Part shown: piece after piece, positions 37,691 through 46,989 of the stretch | Position numbering within the stretch: position 1 is the first letter of the stretch | Layout: the number at the start of each line of letters is the position of its first letter | Source: an uncultured Tateyamaria sp. | GTDB lineage: Bacteria; Pseudomonadota; Alphaproteobacteria; Rhodobacterales; Rhodobacteraceae | Direction: 5' to 3' | DNA length: 64,000 bases | NCBI RefSeq assembly: GCF_947487805.1 | Contig: NZ_CANKXW010000010.1 | Location: 62,001-126,000, forward strand | Translations under genes and position numbers: made by a program | The notes under the pieces: generated by a model | Databases searched by the model: none | Seen by the model: only the letters and a program-made list of their open reading frames with translations | What the model was told of the DNA's origin: nothing

Positions 37691-38788
37691 GTGACGGATG
37701 ACGGGTTGGCGCGGGAGGCTGCGCGGATCGAGGAGATGTTTCTGACGCGGGATGCGGCCTGTGGGGCGGTGCCCGTCGCTGTGCGCGATCCGCTGTTGGC
37801 GGGCATGCACGATGCGGCACGCGCGGGGGGGCGGGACGGGTTCCTGCTGGCCGCAATGCGCCTGTTTGCAGCGGCAGGCAATGGGCACAGCCGGGTGATC
37901 CCCAACCCCGCGATCCGGGTGAACCCTGCGCGGATCGTGCTGCGCGACGACCGGTTCTGTATGGTGCAGGGTGGCGTGGCCGTGCCGGTGCAGCGCATCG
38001 GCGGGCGGGCGGTGGAAGAGTTGGTGCCTGAATGGGCCGACCTGCTGGCGGGATCACCCATGCGCCGCCGTATGCTGTCGGGGATCATGATGGTCTGGCC
38101 GGCGGCACTGGCTGTGGCGGGGGTGACGGAGGCGGACTATGCGCTGGTGGATGGCGCACGCGTTCGGTTCGGGGCGGCGGATCTGGTGCCTGCGTTGCCT
38201 CTTTACCCGGTGTCGGACACGGGTGCTGCGGCGGCGGGGAAAGACCCGTTTCCCGGCCCTGACGCCGCGCTGGTGAACGGGGTCTGGCGGGTGCGCCTGT
38301 CGGATATGAAGGCGATCACGCGCGACCGTACTGGGGCTGTGGCGGAGCAGATTTCGGCGCGGCCTGCGCCTGCCATCGTGGATCTGCGGGGCAATCCGGG
38401 GGGCGATTTCACCAAGGCGCTGCCGTTGATCGATGCGCTGGCGCGGGGGCCACGCTGTGCGGTTCTGGTGGATGCATACACGTTTTCGGCGGCGATTGTG
38501 GTGGCAGTGCTGATTGCTCACCGGCTGGGGCCGCGTGCGGCGTTGTTCGGCGGCGATATGGGCGACGACCTGCGGTTCTGGGCCGAGGGGGATATGGAGA
38601 CGTTGCCGGTGACCGGGGCTGCGTTGCGCTATGCCACGGCCTGGCATGACTGGCGTGACGGGCAGGCGGATGCGACCACGCCCGCAACGATTGCGCAGCA
38701 TCTGGTGGCGGCGGGCGACGTGCCCGTGCGCCAGACGCCCATGGCAGAGATCGAGGCCGCAGCGCTGGCGTTCGTGCACGGCTGGTGA
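37691..38788 (+). CDS. S41-protease-like hypothetical protein
   Basis: A 365-aa protein read from GTG at 37691. Two motifs recall S41 (tail-specific protease-like) enzymes: GNGHSRV near residue 64 and DLRGNPGGDF at 231-240, followed by DAYTFSAAIVVAVLIAHRLG, where Ser266 is in the position of the catalytic serine. There is no PDZ domain and no signal peptide. It is shorter and more diverged than CtpA-type proteases, so activity is uncertain. It overlaps the DUF3445 gene by 4 bp and probably shares its transcript. Confidence 0.6.
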   Translation: MTDDGLAREAARIEEMFLTRDAACGAVPVAVRDPLLAGMHDAARAGGRDGFLLAAMRLFAAAGNGHSRVIPNPAIRVNPARIVLRDDRFCMVQGGVAVPVQRIGGRAVEELVPEWADLLAGSPMRRRMLSGIMMVWPAALAVAGVTEADYALVDGARVRFGAADLVPALPLYPVSDTGAAAAGKDPFPGPDAALVNGVWRVRLSDMKAITRDRTGAVAEQISARPAPAIVDLRGNPGGDFTKALPLIDALARGPRCAVLVDAYTFSAAIVVAVLIAHRLGPRAALFGGDMGDDLRFWAEGDMETLPVTGAALRYATAWHDWRDGQADATTPATIAQHLVAAGDVPVRQTPMAEIEAAALAFVHGW

Positions 38789-39564
38789 GCGCCGCGCGGC
38801 TGTGGCAGAAAGCGGACATGCCACCGATCCTGCAACGATATCTGCCCGAGGACATGCACCGGTCGCGCGCCTTGCCCGGCATCCAACCGGAGAGGGGCGC
38901 ATGGTTGCGGGTGGACGAGGCCTATGCCGCCCAGATGCGGCGGCGCGAGGCGCTGTTGGCCGCGCAGGCCGGGGATGTGCTGTACCTTGATGCGGCGGCG
39001 ATGGCGGCGGCGCAGGAGTTGCTGGATACGGTGGTGGCGGTGCTGCCGGGGCAGGGCTTTGACCGCGATGGTGGGCGGATCACCTGCCCGGATGGGCGCG
39101 TGGTGGATCTGGACACCGCCGCGCCGATGCGGACCTTGGCGCGGCTCTGCCAGAACGATTTCGTGCTGATGGAGAAACGCGGGGACGAACATGTGCTGAC
39201 CGGGGCGGCCTTGTGCTTTCCGGCGTCGTGGCAGCTGTCGGAAAAGGCGGGCAGGCCGCTGACGGATATCCACATCCCCGTGTCGGAATATACCGTTGAT
39301 CTGGCGCGGCGTGTGCAGCGCCTTTTTGACGGGATTCAGGTGGGGCGGCCGCTGTGGCGGTTCAACCAGCTGTGGTACGCGGATCCCGAACTGTTCCAGC
39401 CGAGATCACAGTTCGCGCCGCGCCGGGTGGGTGCAGGTCTGGCCACGGGGCCCTATTACCGGACCGAGCGGCAGACGCTGTTGCGCCTGCCGCAGACGCG
39501 GGCGGTGGTGTTCGTGATCCACACCTATGTGCTGGCCGCGGCGGATGTGCCGGACCTTTCATAG
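38785..39564 (+). CDS. DUF3445/HODM-like heme-dependent oxidative N-demethylase family protein
   Basis: A 259-aa protein matching the family of the haem-dependent oxidative N-demethylase alpha subunit: MHRSRALPGIQPERGAWLRVDE, CQNDFVLMEKRG and LTGAALCFPASWQLSEKAGRPL, then IHIPVSEY and RFNQLWYADPELFQP. The studied enzyme demethylates dimethylamine; whether this shorter homolog does so is unknown. The GTG at 38785 overlaps the upstream stop (GTGA); ATG at 38818 is an alternative. Confidence 0.8.
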   Translation: MSAARLWQKADMPPILQRYLPEDMHRSRALPGIQPERGAWLRVDEAYAAQMRRREALLAAQAGDVLYLDAAAMAAAQELLDTVVAVLPGQGFDRDGGRITCPDGRVVDLDTAAPMRTLARLCQNDFVLMEKRGDEHVLTGAALCFPASWQLSEKAGRPLTDIHIPVSEYTVDLARRVQRLFDGIQVGRPLWRFNQLWYADPELFQPRSQFAPRRVGAGLATGPYYRTERQTLLRLPQTRAVVFVIHTYVLAAADVPDLS

Positions 39565-39569
39565 GCACG

Positions 39570-40013
39570 TTACCCGCCCGCCCACGCATCGTGGATCACC
39601 ACATGCGGTTGCCCGTCCGAGGTGGCGCGCGGCGAGCGTCCGCGTTGATCGACGATGCAGTTGACCTGCCGCCGCAGCGCGGAAAAGTGCCGCGATGTCA
39701 CCACGTCAATCGCCGCGTCAAAGCGCAAGGTCAGCGCGTGGCGCCCGCCGGGCATCAGCCGCGCGGCCTTGATCACCGCATCAAAGCGGTGGCCGAGATA
39801 GCGGCCCGAGACGCGCTGTCCGGGGGCATAGCCGGGCTGGCCCGTATCGGTCGCGCGGGCGCTGAGGGTGTTCCAGTCACGCGCGCCCCATTGCCGGGCG
39901 ATGGTTTCAAGGGCCTGCGCATGGGTGCAGGGCGTGCCCGCCGCAGCAAGGGCCGCGCGCAGTCGTTTGGCCTGCGCCTTGAGCGCCGACCGGGAAGGCA
40001 GGGGGATATCCAT
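39570..40013 (-). CDS. Glyoxalase_8-like small protein
   Basis: A 147-aa protein. Its start MDIPLPSRSALKAQAKRLRAAL and the segment ETIARQWGARDWNTLSARA match the small Glyoxalase_8-type domain common in alphaproteobacteria. The C-terminal half (YLGHRFDAVIKAARLMPGGRHALTLRFDAAIDVV) is beta-rich. ATG at 40013 follows GGAG with 6-nt spacing; ATG at 40028 is possible. Function unknown. Convergent with the DUF3445 gene, 5 bp between stops. Confidence 0.65.
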   Translation of the reverse strand: MDIPLPSRSALKAQAKRLRAALAAAGTPCTHAQALETIARQWGARDWNTLSARATDTGQPGYAPGQRVSGRYLGHRFDAVIKAARLMPGGRHALTLRFDAAIDVVTSRHFSALRRQVNCIVDQRGRSPRATSDGQPHVVIHDAWAGG

Positions 40014-40181
40014 ATCCGTCTCCGTCATCTGGTCGCGATGAGGGCGTTTCGGGCTCCGCATTGCCGTGCCTGCGACCGTGAAACGAAGGTGCGCATTGTC
40101 AGGCTTCACCACAAATGCGCGGAGGGCAGGGGCCTGAACCCTATGCCCGCCGTGTATCGCCGGTCGTGCCGCTTGGCAAGC

Positions 40182-40997
40182 CTAGCCGTCGATGCGCGCG
40201 CCCATGATGGCGATGGCCTGCTGGTAAACCGTGGCGGCGTTCCATTGCTTGATCACCTTGAAGTTCGGCTGACCCTCCTGGTAACCCTTGCCGGGTTTCC
40301 AGCCCTTTTGGCGCAGGAAGTTCGCGGTGGAGGCCAGCGCATCGGTCTGGTTGTAGAAATCCACACGTCCGTCGCCATTGGCGTCCACGCCGTATTTCAG
40401 CGCATTGCCGGGCAGGAACTGGGTGTGGCCCAGCTCGCCATGTTTGGCGCCCTTTGTGGATCCGGTGATGGCCCCCTGGTCCACCAGTTTCAGCGCGCCG
40501 ATGGCGTGGGGTTCGAAAAACGCGGAGCGGCGACAATCGTAGGTCAGGGTGACGATGGCCGAGACGACCGCGCTGTCGCCCATGAACCCACCGAAGGCGG
40601 TTTCCATGCCGTGGATGGCGATCAGGACACCCGCGGGCACGCCGTATTGACGTTCGAGCGCGGCGTAGAAGTTGGGGTTGCGGGCCTTGCGCTTGCGCCC
40701 CTGGGCCACGATCGTGTCGGCGCCGCGCACTTGCATGAACTTGGACAGCGAATAGCGAAAGCTTTTCTGGTTGCGGTCGGCGGCGATGGTGCGCGTGGCA
40801 TAGGTCGCATCGTTGAGCGCCTGAAGCCCGCGGGATTTCACACCCGCCTTCTTGGCCTTGGCCGCAAAGCCGGGCTTCCACGCGTTGAAGCCGCCGCCGT
40901 CATTGCCGCATTGCGCCATGGCAGGCCCCGCGGCAATGGCTAAAACCGCCGCCGTCGCGAGGCCGATTTTCAGGTTGAACCTTTTGGTCATACTCAT
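40182..40997 (-). CDS. Lytic murein transglycosylase (MltB-like)
   Basis: A 271-aa exported enzyme with signal peptide GLATAAVLAIAAGPAMAQ. The transglycosylase core contains ALERQYGVPAGVLIAIHGMETAFGGFMGD, where the Glu in GMETAFG is the expected catalytic acid. It is followed by GHTQFLPGNALKYGVDANGDGRVDFYNQTDALAS, the MltB/SLT-2 signature. It cleaves peptidoglycan to 1,6-anhydro products. Starts at 40997 and 40991 are both preceded by GGGTGGGAG; either gives the same signal peptide. Confidence 0.88.
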   Translation of the reverse strand: MSMTKRFNLKIGLATAAVLAIAAGPAMAQCGNDGGGFNAWKPGFAAKAKKAGVKSRGLQALNDATYATRTIAADRNQKSFRYSLSKFMQVRGADTIVAQGRKRKARNPNFYAALERQYGVPAGVLIAIHGMETAFGGFMGDSAVVSAIVTLTYDCRRSAFFEPHAIGALKLVDQGAITGSTKGAKHGELGHTQFLPGNALKYGVDANGDGRVDFYNQTDALASTANFLRQKGWKPGKGYQEGQPNFKVIKQWNAATVYQQAIAIMGARIDG

Positions 40998-41425
40998 ACT
41001 CCCACCCTTGTCTTTGAGGCAGGATAGCCTGCTGCGGGCAGAGGCCAAAGGAAAAATAAAAGGTGCCCTCAGGGCAGGTAATTCACAAGAAGATGCAGCC
41101 CCATAATGATCGAAGCAGCAACGCAAACACGGAAACAGAACTGGGTTGTTGTCATGGACGTTCACCAAAAAATATGCTGGTTAATGTCCCCATCGTCCGT
41201 TGTGGGGGCGGTGCTGGCAAGTAAGGAAAACACGACCTTTGCCGCAACGCGGCATTCCGGCGGATTGTTGCCGAAAATTCCACCACAAGGTGAAGGCGCT
41301 GGCGTGAGTTGTTGAAAAGCAGGCGGAAAATCGAGTTTTGCACACGCCATACGTGCGTGTTTTGTGAGCGTTTCCCCCAGTCGCTTGCCGCCACGCAGCG
41401 TTGATTCGGAGCCCGTGCCCGCACG
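40998..41425. other. Intergenic region between glnA terminator and transglycosylase
   Basis: About 430 bp, more A+T-rich than neighbours. No convincing gene, tRNA or known RNA was found. It contains a CACCAAAAAATATGC segment at 41163-41177 resembling the NtrC-like site upstream of glnB, and presumably the transglycosylase promoter. Confidence 0.5.
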
Positions 41426-41452
41426 AAAAAAGGGGCGCCCGGTGGGCGCCCC
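41426..41452 (-). terminator. Intrinsic terminator of glnA
   Basis: Read on the minus strand: GGGGCGCCC, loop ACC, GGGCGCCCC, then six T residues. It starts about 25 bp beyond the glnA stop. Confidence 0.93.
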
Positions 41453-41476
41453 TCGAGGTTCAGCTGCCAGGGAGGA

Positions 41477-42880
41477 TCAGCAGCTGTAATACATGCCGAA
41501 CTCGACCGGGTGGGGCGTATGTTCGTATGTGGTGATCTCTTCCATCTTCAGGTCGATGTAGCCCTGGATCTGGTCCTTGGTGAACACGTCACCGGCCAGC
41601 AGGAAGTCCATGTCGGCCTCCAGCTCTTCCATGGCTTCGCGCAAGCTTCCGCAGACGGTGGGGATGCCGGCCAGCTCTTCTGGCGGCAGATCGTAGAGGT
41701 CCTTGTCCGAAGGCTCACCCGGATGGATCTTGTTCTGGATGCCGTCGAGGCCGGCCATCAGCAGGGCGGCAAAGCACAGGTAGGGGTTTGCGGACGGATC
41801 GGGGAAACGTGCCTCGACGCGCTTGGCCTTGGGCGACTCGGTCCATGGGATCCGGACGCAGCCCGAACGGTTGCGTGCCGAGTAGGCGCGCAGAACGGGG
41901 GCTTCGAAACCGGGGATCAGACGCTTGTAGCTGTTGGTCGACGGGTTGGTGAAGGCGTTGAGGGCCTTGGCGTGCTTGAGCACACCGCCGATGAAATACA
42001 GCGCCTCGTCGCTGAGGTCGGCGTATTTGTCGCCTGCAAACAACGGCTTGCCGTCTTTCCAGATCGACATGTTGACGTGCATCCCTGTGCCGTTGTCGCC
42101 CGCGATGGGTTTCGGCATGAACGTGGCCGACTTGCCATAGGCGGCGGCGACGTTGTGGATGACGTATTTGTATTTTTGCAGCTCGTCGGCCTGTTTGGTC
42201 AGGCTGTCAAAGATCAGGCCCAGCTCGTGCTGACAGGACGCCACTTCGTGGTGGTGCTTGTCGACCTTCATGCCCAGACGCTTCATGGTGGACAGCATCT
42301 CGGAGCGCAGGTCCTGGCTTTCGTCCGTGGGGTTCACGGGGAAGTAGCCGCCCTTGACGCCGGGACGGTGGCCCATGTTGCCCATCTCGTATTCGGTGTC
42401 GGTGTTCCAGGACGCGTCGGTTGCGTCGACTTCGTAGGATACCTTGTTGATCGAGTTCGAGAAACGCACGTCGTCAAACAGGAAGAATTCCGCTTCGGGG
42501 CCCATATAGGCCACGTCGCCGATGCCTGTGGATTTCAGGTAGGCCTCGGCCTTTTCGGCGGTGCCGCGGGGGTCGCGCTCATAGGCTTCGCCGGTGTCGG
42601 GTTCGACGATGGAGCAGTGCACGCAGATGGTCTTTTCCGCATAGAAAGGATCGACATAGGCGCTGTCCTGATCGGGCATCAGCTTCATGTCGGAGGCTTC
42701 GATCGATTTCCAGCCCGCGATGGAGGAGCCGTCGAACATGAAGCCTTCTTCGAGGAAGTCTTCGTCAACCTGATCCGCCATGACGGTCACGTGTTGAAGT
42801 TTGCCGCGTGGATCGGTGAAGCGGATGTCGACGTATTCGGCGCCTTCTTCCTTGATCATGTCGAGAACGGGGTTGGCCAT
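41477..42880 (-). CDS. glnA: Glutamine synthetase, type I
   Basis: A 467-aa enzyme assimilating ammonium into glutamine. Signatures: [16 protein letters not shown], the ATP-binding [21 protein letters not shown] segment, [20 protein letters not shown], and the adenylylation-site tyrosine in [10 protein letters not shown] near residue 400. Its presence suggests control by GlnE adenylylation. It is second in the glnB-glnA operon with a 33-bp gap. Confidence 0.98.
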   Translation of the reverse strand: MANPVLDMIKEEGAEYVDIRFTDPRGKLQHVTVMADQVDEDFLEEGFMFDGSSIAGWKSIEASDMKLMPDQDSAYVDPFYAEKTICVHCSIVEPDTGEAYERDPRGTAEKAEAYLKSTGIGDVAYMGPEAEFFLFDDVRFSNSINKVSYEVDATDASWNTDTEYEMGNMGHRPGVKGGYFPVNPTDESQDLRSEMLSTMKRLGMKVDKHHHEVASCQHELGLIFDSLTKQADELQKYKYVIHNVAAAYGKSATFMPKPIAGDNGTGMHVNMSIWKDGKPLFAGDKYADLSDEALYFIGGVLKHAKALNAFTNPSTNSYKRLIPGFEAPVLRAYSARNRSGCVRIPWTESPKAKRVEARFPDPSANPYLCFAALLMAGLDGIQNKIHPGEPSDKDLYDLPPEELAGIPTVCGSLREAMEELEADMDFLLAGDVFTKDQIQGYIDLKMEEITTYEHTPHPVEFGMYYSC

Positions 42881-42913
42881 TTCCTATGGGTCCTTCCTGT
42901 CTATTGGATAGAT

Positions 42914-43561
<648 letters not shown>

Positions 43562-43569
43562 CTATCACA

Positions 43570-44379
43570 GTGCCCGATCTGACCAAGCCTTCGGGGCACA
43601 AGTTCGACCATGGTCATGCCCTGGTGCTGTCCGGTGGTGCGGGGCGGACGGGGGCGGCGCGGCTGGCGGCACGGGCGGCGCTGCGGATCGGGGCGGGCGT
43701 TGTCACGCTGGGTGTTCCGCCCGCCGCGCAGTTCGAGGTGGCCGCGCAGATCACCGCGCTGATGCTGACCCGCGTGGCGGATGCCGCGGCGTTGGGCGCG
43801 GTGCTGGGGGACGGGCGCATCAACGCGCTGTGCCTTGGGCCCGGTCTGGGGCTGGGGGCGGGCGCGCTCGTGGATCAGGTTCTGGACGGGGGGCATCTGA
43901 GTGCGGCGCGCCGGGTGGTGCTGGATGCGGATGCGTTGAGCCTGATTGCGGAGGATGGCGCGCGGATGGAAGCGCTGAACGCGCACGCGGTGCTGACGCC
44001 GCATGGGGGTGAGTTTGCGCGGCTGTTCCCGGATCTGGTGTCCCTGCCCAAGGTCGAGGCCACCTGTCAGGCGGCGGTGCGCTGCGGCGCGGTGGTGCTG
44101 TTCAAGGGGGTGGAGACGGTGATTGCCCATCCCGACGGGCGCTGTGCCATCCATGCGGCGACGGGCGCGCGTGCGGTGCCTTGGCTGGCGACGGCCGGGG
44201 CGGGCGATGTGCTGGCCGGTCTGATCATCGGCCTGCTGGCGCGGGGGTTCGATCCGATGCCGGCGGCCCAGGCCGCCACCTGGCTGCATGTGGAGTGCGC
44301 GCGTGTTTTTGGCCCCGGCCTGATTGCCGAGGATCTGCCGGATCTGTTGCCGCAGGTTTTGCGGGCGGTGGCGGGCTAG
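43570..44379 (+). CDS. nnrD: ADP/ATP-dependent NAD(P)H-hydrate dehydratase, single-domain
   Basis: A 269-aa protein matching only the C-terminal half of the usual bifunctional Nnr protein. HKFDHGHALVLSGGAGRTGAARLAARAAL is the typical dehydratase start, with LTPHGGEFARLFPD, FKGVETVIAHPDGR and WLATAGAGDVLAGLIIGLLARG (catalytic Asp in AGAGD). It repairs damaged NAD(P)HX. The NnrE epimerase half is missing: an in-frame TGA lies 33 bp upstream of the GTG start, and only 317 bp separate it from glnB. Confidence 0.88.
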   Translation: MPDLTKPSGHKFDHGHALVLSGGAGRTGAARLAARAALRIGAGVVTLGVPPAAQFEVAAQITALMLTRVADAAALGAVLGDGRINALCLGPGLGLGAGALVDQVLDGGHLSAARRVVLDADALSLIAEDGARMEALNAHAVLTPHGGEFARLFPDLVSLPKVEATCQAAVRCGAVVLFKGVETVIAHPDGRCAIHAATGARAVPWLATAGAGDVLAGLIIGLLARGFDPMPAAQAATWLHVECARVFGPGLIAEDLPDLLPQVLRAVAG

Positions 44380-44879
44380 GCCGCCTGTGCCGCAGCGGTT
44401 GTCATCGCGGGCACCGACAGTTCCAGACCATCCGCATAGATGATGTAGGGCGCGTCAAAGCCCAGACGCACCAACGTCATTTCGCGCGGGCCGAGGGATG
44501 TGATGAATTCGTCGTCGATCAGGCAGCCCGCAGGCATCACCGCCTGGTTTGCACCGCGCATCGCCTGCGCCCGCCAGTCGCGGATCAGCACCATTTGTGC
44601 CGCGGGCAGCATGACGTGGTGCGTGGGCTTGGTATCCCCCAGCGACCCGGCGGCGATTTTCACCGCCTCTTCGGTGCTGCGAATGGTTTCGACTGCGCGC
44701 AAGGGCACAAGGCCTGCATTCCGCGTGATGATGCGGTCACCGGGCGAAAGGTATTCGACCGGAATTTCGCCGTCTGCTGTCAAAAGGATGGTACCGGCCA
44801 CAAGGCCAGCATGAGCAATCTGAGTGCGCAATGGGGGCATTTGCCCGCTGATATCGCGCCCGACCGTATTCGGTTTCAT
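44376..44879 (-). CDS. Stand-alone Hint_2 domain protein
   Basis: A 167-aa protein with a Hedgehog/intein-type domain: GTILLTADGEIPVEYLSPGDRIITRNAGLVPLRAVE, then THHVMLPAAQMVLIRDWRAQAMRG and DDEFITSLGPREMTLVRLGFDAPYIIYADGLELS (given as separate motifs). The family is frequent in Rhodobacterales, often as the end of larger exported proteins. The position before GT where autoprocessing proteins have cysteine holds valine-alanine, so self-cleavage is unlikely. It overlaps the convergent nnrD stop by 4 bp. Confidence 0.8.
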   Translation of the reverse strand: MKPNTVGRDISGQMPPLRTQIAHAGLVAGTILLTADGEIPVEYLSPGDRIITRNAGLVPLRAVETIRSTEEAVKIAAGSLGDTKPTHHVMLPAAQMVLIRDWRAQAMRGANQAVMPAGCLIDDEFITSLGPREMTLVRLGFDAPYIIYADGLELSVPAMTTAAAQAA

Positions 44880-45018
44880 GGCGTCTCTTTCTTACAACCT
44901 GCCTCTAGGTTAAGCGCAGTCTATCTGAATATTCGCTTAATGTCGTGCAGTTTCTGCATGTTGGCGGCACGAATACCTCTCGCTTCCGCCGCGCCATTTT
45001 GCTAAGCGTCGCGCGGAA

Positions 45019-45103
45019 GCGGGCGTGGCGGAATTGGTAGACGCACCAGATTTAGGTTCTGGCGCCGCAAGGTGTGGGAGTTCGAGTCTCCCCGCCCGCA
45101 CCA
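45019..45103 (+). tRNA. tRNA-Leu (anticodon UAG)
   Basis: An 85-nt gene with acceptor stem GCGGGCG/CGCCCGC, anticodon stem CCAGA/TCTGG with loop TTTAGGT (anticodon TAG), a class II variable arm, TTCGAGTCTC in the T arm and an encoded CCA end. It reads CUA codons. Confidence 0.95.
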
Positions 45104-45167
45104 CCGGACGGACATGACCGGGTCGCCCGCCAGCCAGCGCGGTGCGCATGACAGGGGCACGCCAGCG

Positions 45168-46079
45168 ATGAGCCAACCGCCGACATCCACAGACAAAGTG
45201 CCCAAGAACCCGGCGCTGTGGTGGCGCGCGGTGCAGCATGTGCTGCATCTGTTGGATGAAAAGAACCTTGGCCTCATCGCCGCAGGCGTCGCATTCTATG
45301 CAATCCTGGCGGTGTTTCCCGGTCTGGCGGCGACCATTGCACTGTGGGGGATCATTGGTGACCCTGCGCTGGCGCTGGAACAGCTCGAGGAGTTTCGCGC
45401 CGTGATCCCGGTGGATGTCTACCGGTTGCTGGCGGGGCAGCTGGTCAAGCTGGCCACGACGGACGGTTTGACGCTGGGCTGGGCCTCGCTGATCTCGTTC
45501 GGCTTTGCGTTGTGGTCGGCGCGGGCGGGGGTCGCGGCATTGATGCGCGGGCTGAACGCCATCTATGACGCGCCGAACCGGACGGGGCTGGCGCACTATT
45601 TGCGGGCGCTGATGCTGACGGCCAGCCTGATCGGCGTGTTGCTGGTGGCGATGGCGTGCATCGTGGTGCTGCCGGTCGTGCTGGCCTTTGTGCCGCTGGG
45701 GCCGTGGGCCGGGTTCGGGATCGAGCTGTTGCGCTGGGTGGTGGGAATTTCGGTCTTGCTGATCGGATTTGCAGTGATCTACCGGCTGGGTCCGAACCTC
45801 ACCGGGCAGCGGCCCAAGCTGATTTCGCCGGGGGCTGTCTTTGCCACGATCGGATGGATTGCCGCGTCGGTGGGATTCTCGATCTACCTGCGCAATTTTG
45901 GCATCTACAACGAAGTGTACGGGTCCATCGGCGCGGTTATCGTGATGCTGATGTGGCTTTTCATCAGTGCCTATCTGGTGCTGTTGGGCGGGGCCCTGAA
46001 CGCCGAGCTGGCACGCGCGCGGCGAGCCAGGCTGTCTATCCCAGAACCGTCAGCCACATCCACGCTGTCAGGATCGTAA
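45168..46079 (+). CDS. YihY/virulence factor BrkB family membrane protein
   Basis: A 303-aa inner-membrane protein with about six helices. ATG at 45168 begins MSQPPTSTDKVPKNPALWW. Family blocks are AAGVAFYAILAVFPGLAATIAL, WSARAGVAALMRGLNAIYD and GAVFATIGWIAASVGFSIYL, with NFGIYNEVYGSIGAVIVMLMWL near the end. The family was once called RNase BN by mistake; its role is unknown. It starts 65 bp after tRNA-Leu and overlaps the convergent AEC transporter by 44 bp. Confidence 0.9.
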   Translation: MSQPPTSTDKVPKNPALWWRAVQHVLHLLDEKNLGLIAAGVAFYAILAVFPGLAATIALWGIIGDPALALEQLEEFRAVIPVDVYRLLAGQLVKLATTDGLTLGWASLISFGFALWSARAGVAALMRGLNAIYDAPNRTGLAHYLRALMLTASLIGVLLVAMACIVVLPVVLAFVPLGPWAGFGIELLRWVVGISVLLIGFAVIYRLGPNLTGQRPKLISPGAVFATIGWIAASVGFSIYLRNFGIYNEVYGSIGAVIVMLMWLFISAYLVLLGGALNAELARARRARLSIPEPSATSTLSGS

Positions 46080-46965
46080 GCCCCGTGGCCACCAGAACCG
46101 ACGTCGCGGCCACGCGTTTGGCGCGGCCGTACATGTTGGCAAAGATATACCCGTTGACCCCCGGCGCCATGGCCGCCGTCAGCACGCCGGGCTTGAACGT
46201 CTCTGCGGGCACGGCCAGTGCGGTGCCGAGGCCAAAGGTGATCGCGGGATGCAGCAGCAGCGAAACGGCGCAGACCATGGCGATGACGCGCGCGTCGCCC
46301 TCGGGCTTGTACTGGATCAGCACGCCCCCCAGCGCAAAAAGTGCTGTGGGCAGGGCCGCGCGGATCACCAGGTCCAGCCCGTCGCGCAGCACGCCCGGCA
46401 GCGGGATCTGGGCCAGGTTGACGACAAAACCCGCGATGATGGCCAGCACCAGCACATTGCGGAACATCGCCCGCGCCACGCCGCGCGCCATCACAAGAGG
46501 CGAGCCGCCGCGGTTGCGCGCGATTTCCATCGCGGTGATGCCTAGCCCGTAGCAAAACGGCGAGTGGAAGGCGATGATGGTGTAGGCCCCGGCCAGCGCT
46601 TCGGGGCCGTAGGCGCGTTCGTTGATGGCAAGACCCAGCAGGACGGAGTTGGAAAAGAGGCAGCAAAAGCCGATGGCGATGCTGTCTTCGATGTTGCGCT
46701 TGAAGATGTAGAACGCGCCCGCCGTGCCCACTGCAAAGCCCGCCGCCGCGCCCACGTAGAAGCTGGCCAGCAGGCGGGTGTCGAGGCTGGCGCCCAGATC
46801 GAGATTGGCGATGGCCGAGAACAGGAGGCAGGGGATGGCGAAATTCTGCGAGAATTTCATCAGCGCGTCGATGCCGGTTTCGGTAAACACCCCGCGCCAG
46901 GTCGCGACATAGCCAAAGCCGATCACCAGAAAGACTGGCAGGATGACATCGAGGAGCGCTTGCAT
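46036..46965 (-). CDS. AEC-family transporter (auxin efflux carrier type)
   Basis: A 309-aa protein with about ten helices. Start MQALLDVILPVFLVIGFGYVATWRG, then FSQNFAIPCLLFSAIANLDLG and SFYVGAAAGFAVGTAGAFYIF, and a C-terminal MAPGVNGYIFANMYGRAKRVAATSVLV (family NGY/NxxxL region). Members export malonate, malate or other anions; substrate unknown. The 3' end overlaps the brkB-like gene by 44 bp. Confidence 0.88.
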   Translation of the reverse strand: MQALLDVILPVFLVIGFGYVATWRGVFTETGIDALMKFSQNFAIPCLLFSAIANLDLGASLDTRLLASFYVGAAAGFAVGTAGAFYIFKRNIEDSIAIGFCCLFSNSVLLGLAINERAYGPEALAGAYTIIAFHSPFCYGLGITAMEIARNRGGSPLVMARGVARAMFRNVLVLAIIAGFVVNLAQIPLPGVLRDGLDLVIRAALPTALFALGGVLIQYKPEGDARVIAMVCAVSLLLHPAITFGLGTALAVPAETFKPGVLTAAMAPGVNGYIFANMYGRAKRVAATSVLVATGLTILTAWMWLTVLG

Positions 46966-46989
46966 GGGCAGGCCTTTGCGGCGGCGGCG

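Noticed and set aside
41106-41315. A 69-aa open frame in the glnA/transglycosylase gap
   Set aside because: No ribosome site, no hydrophobic or conserved segment, and it crosses the probable promoter region.
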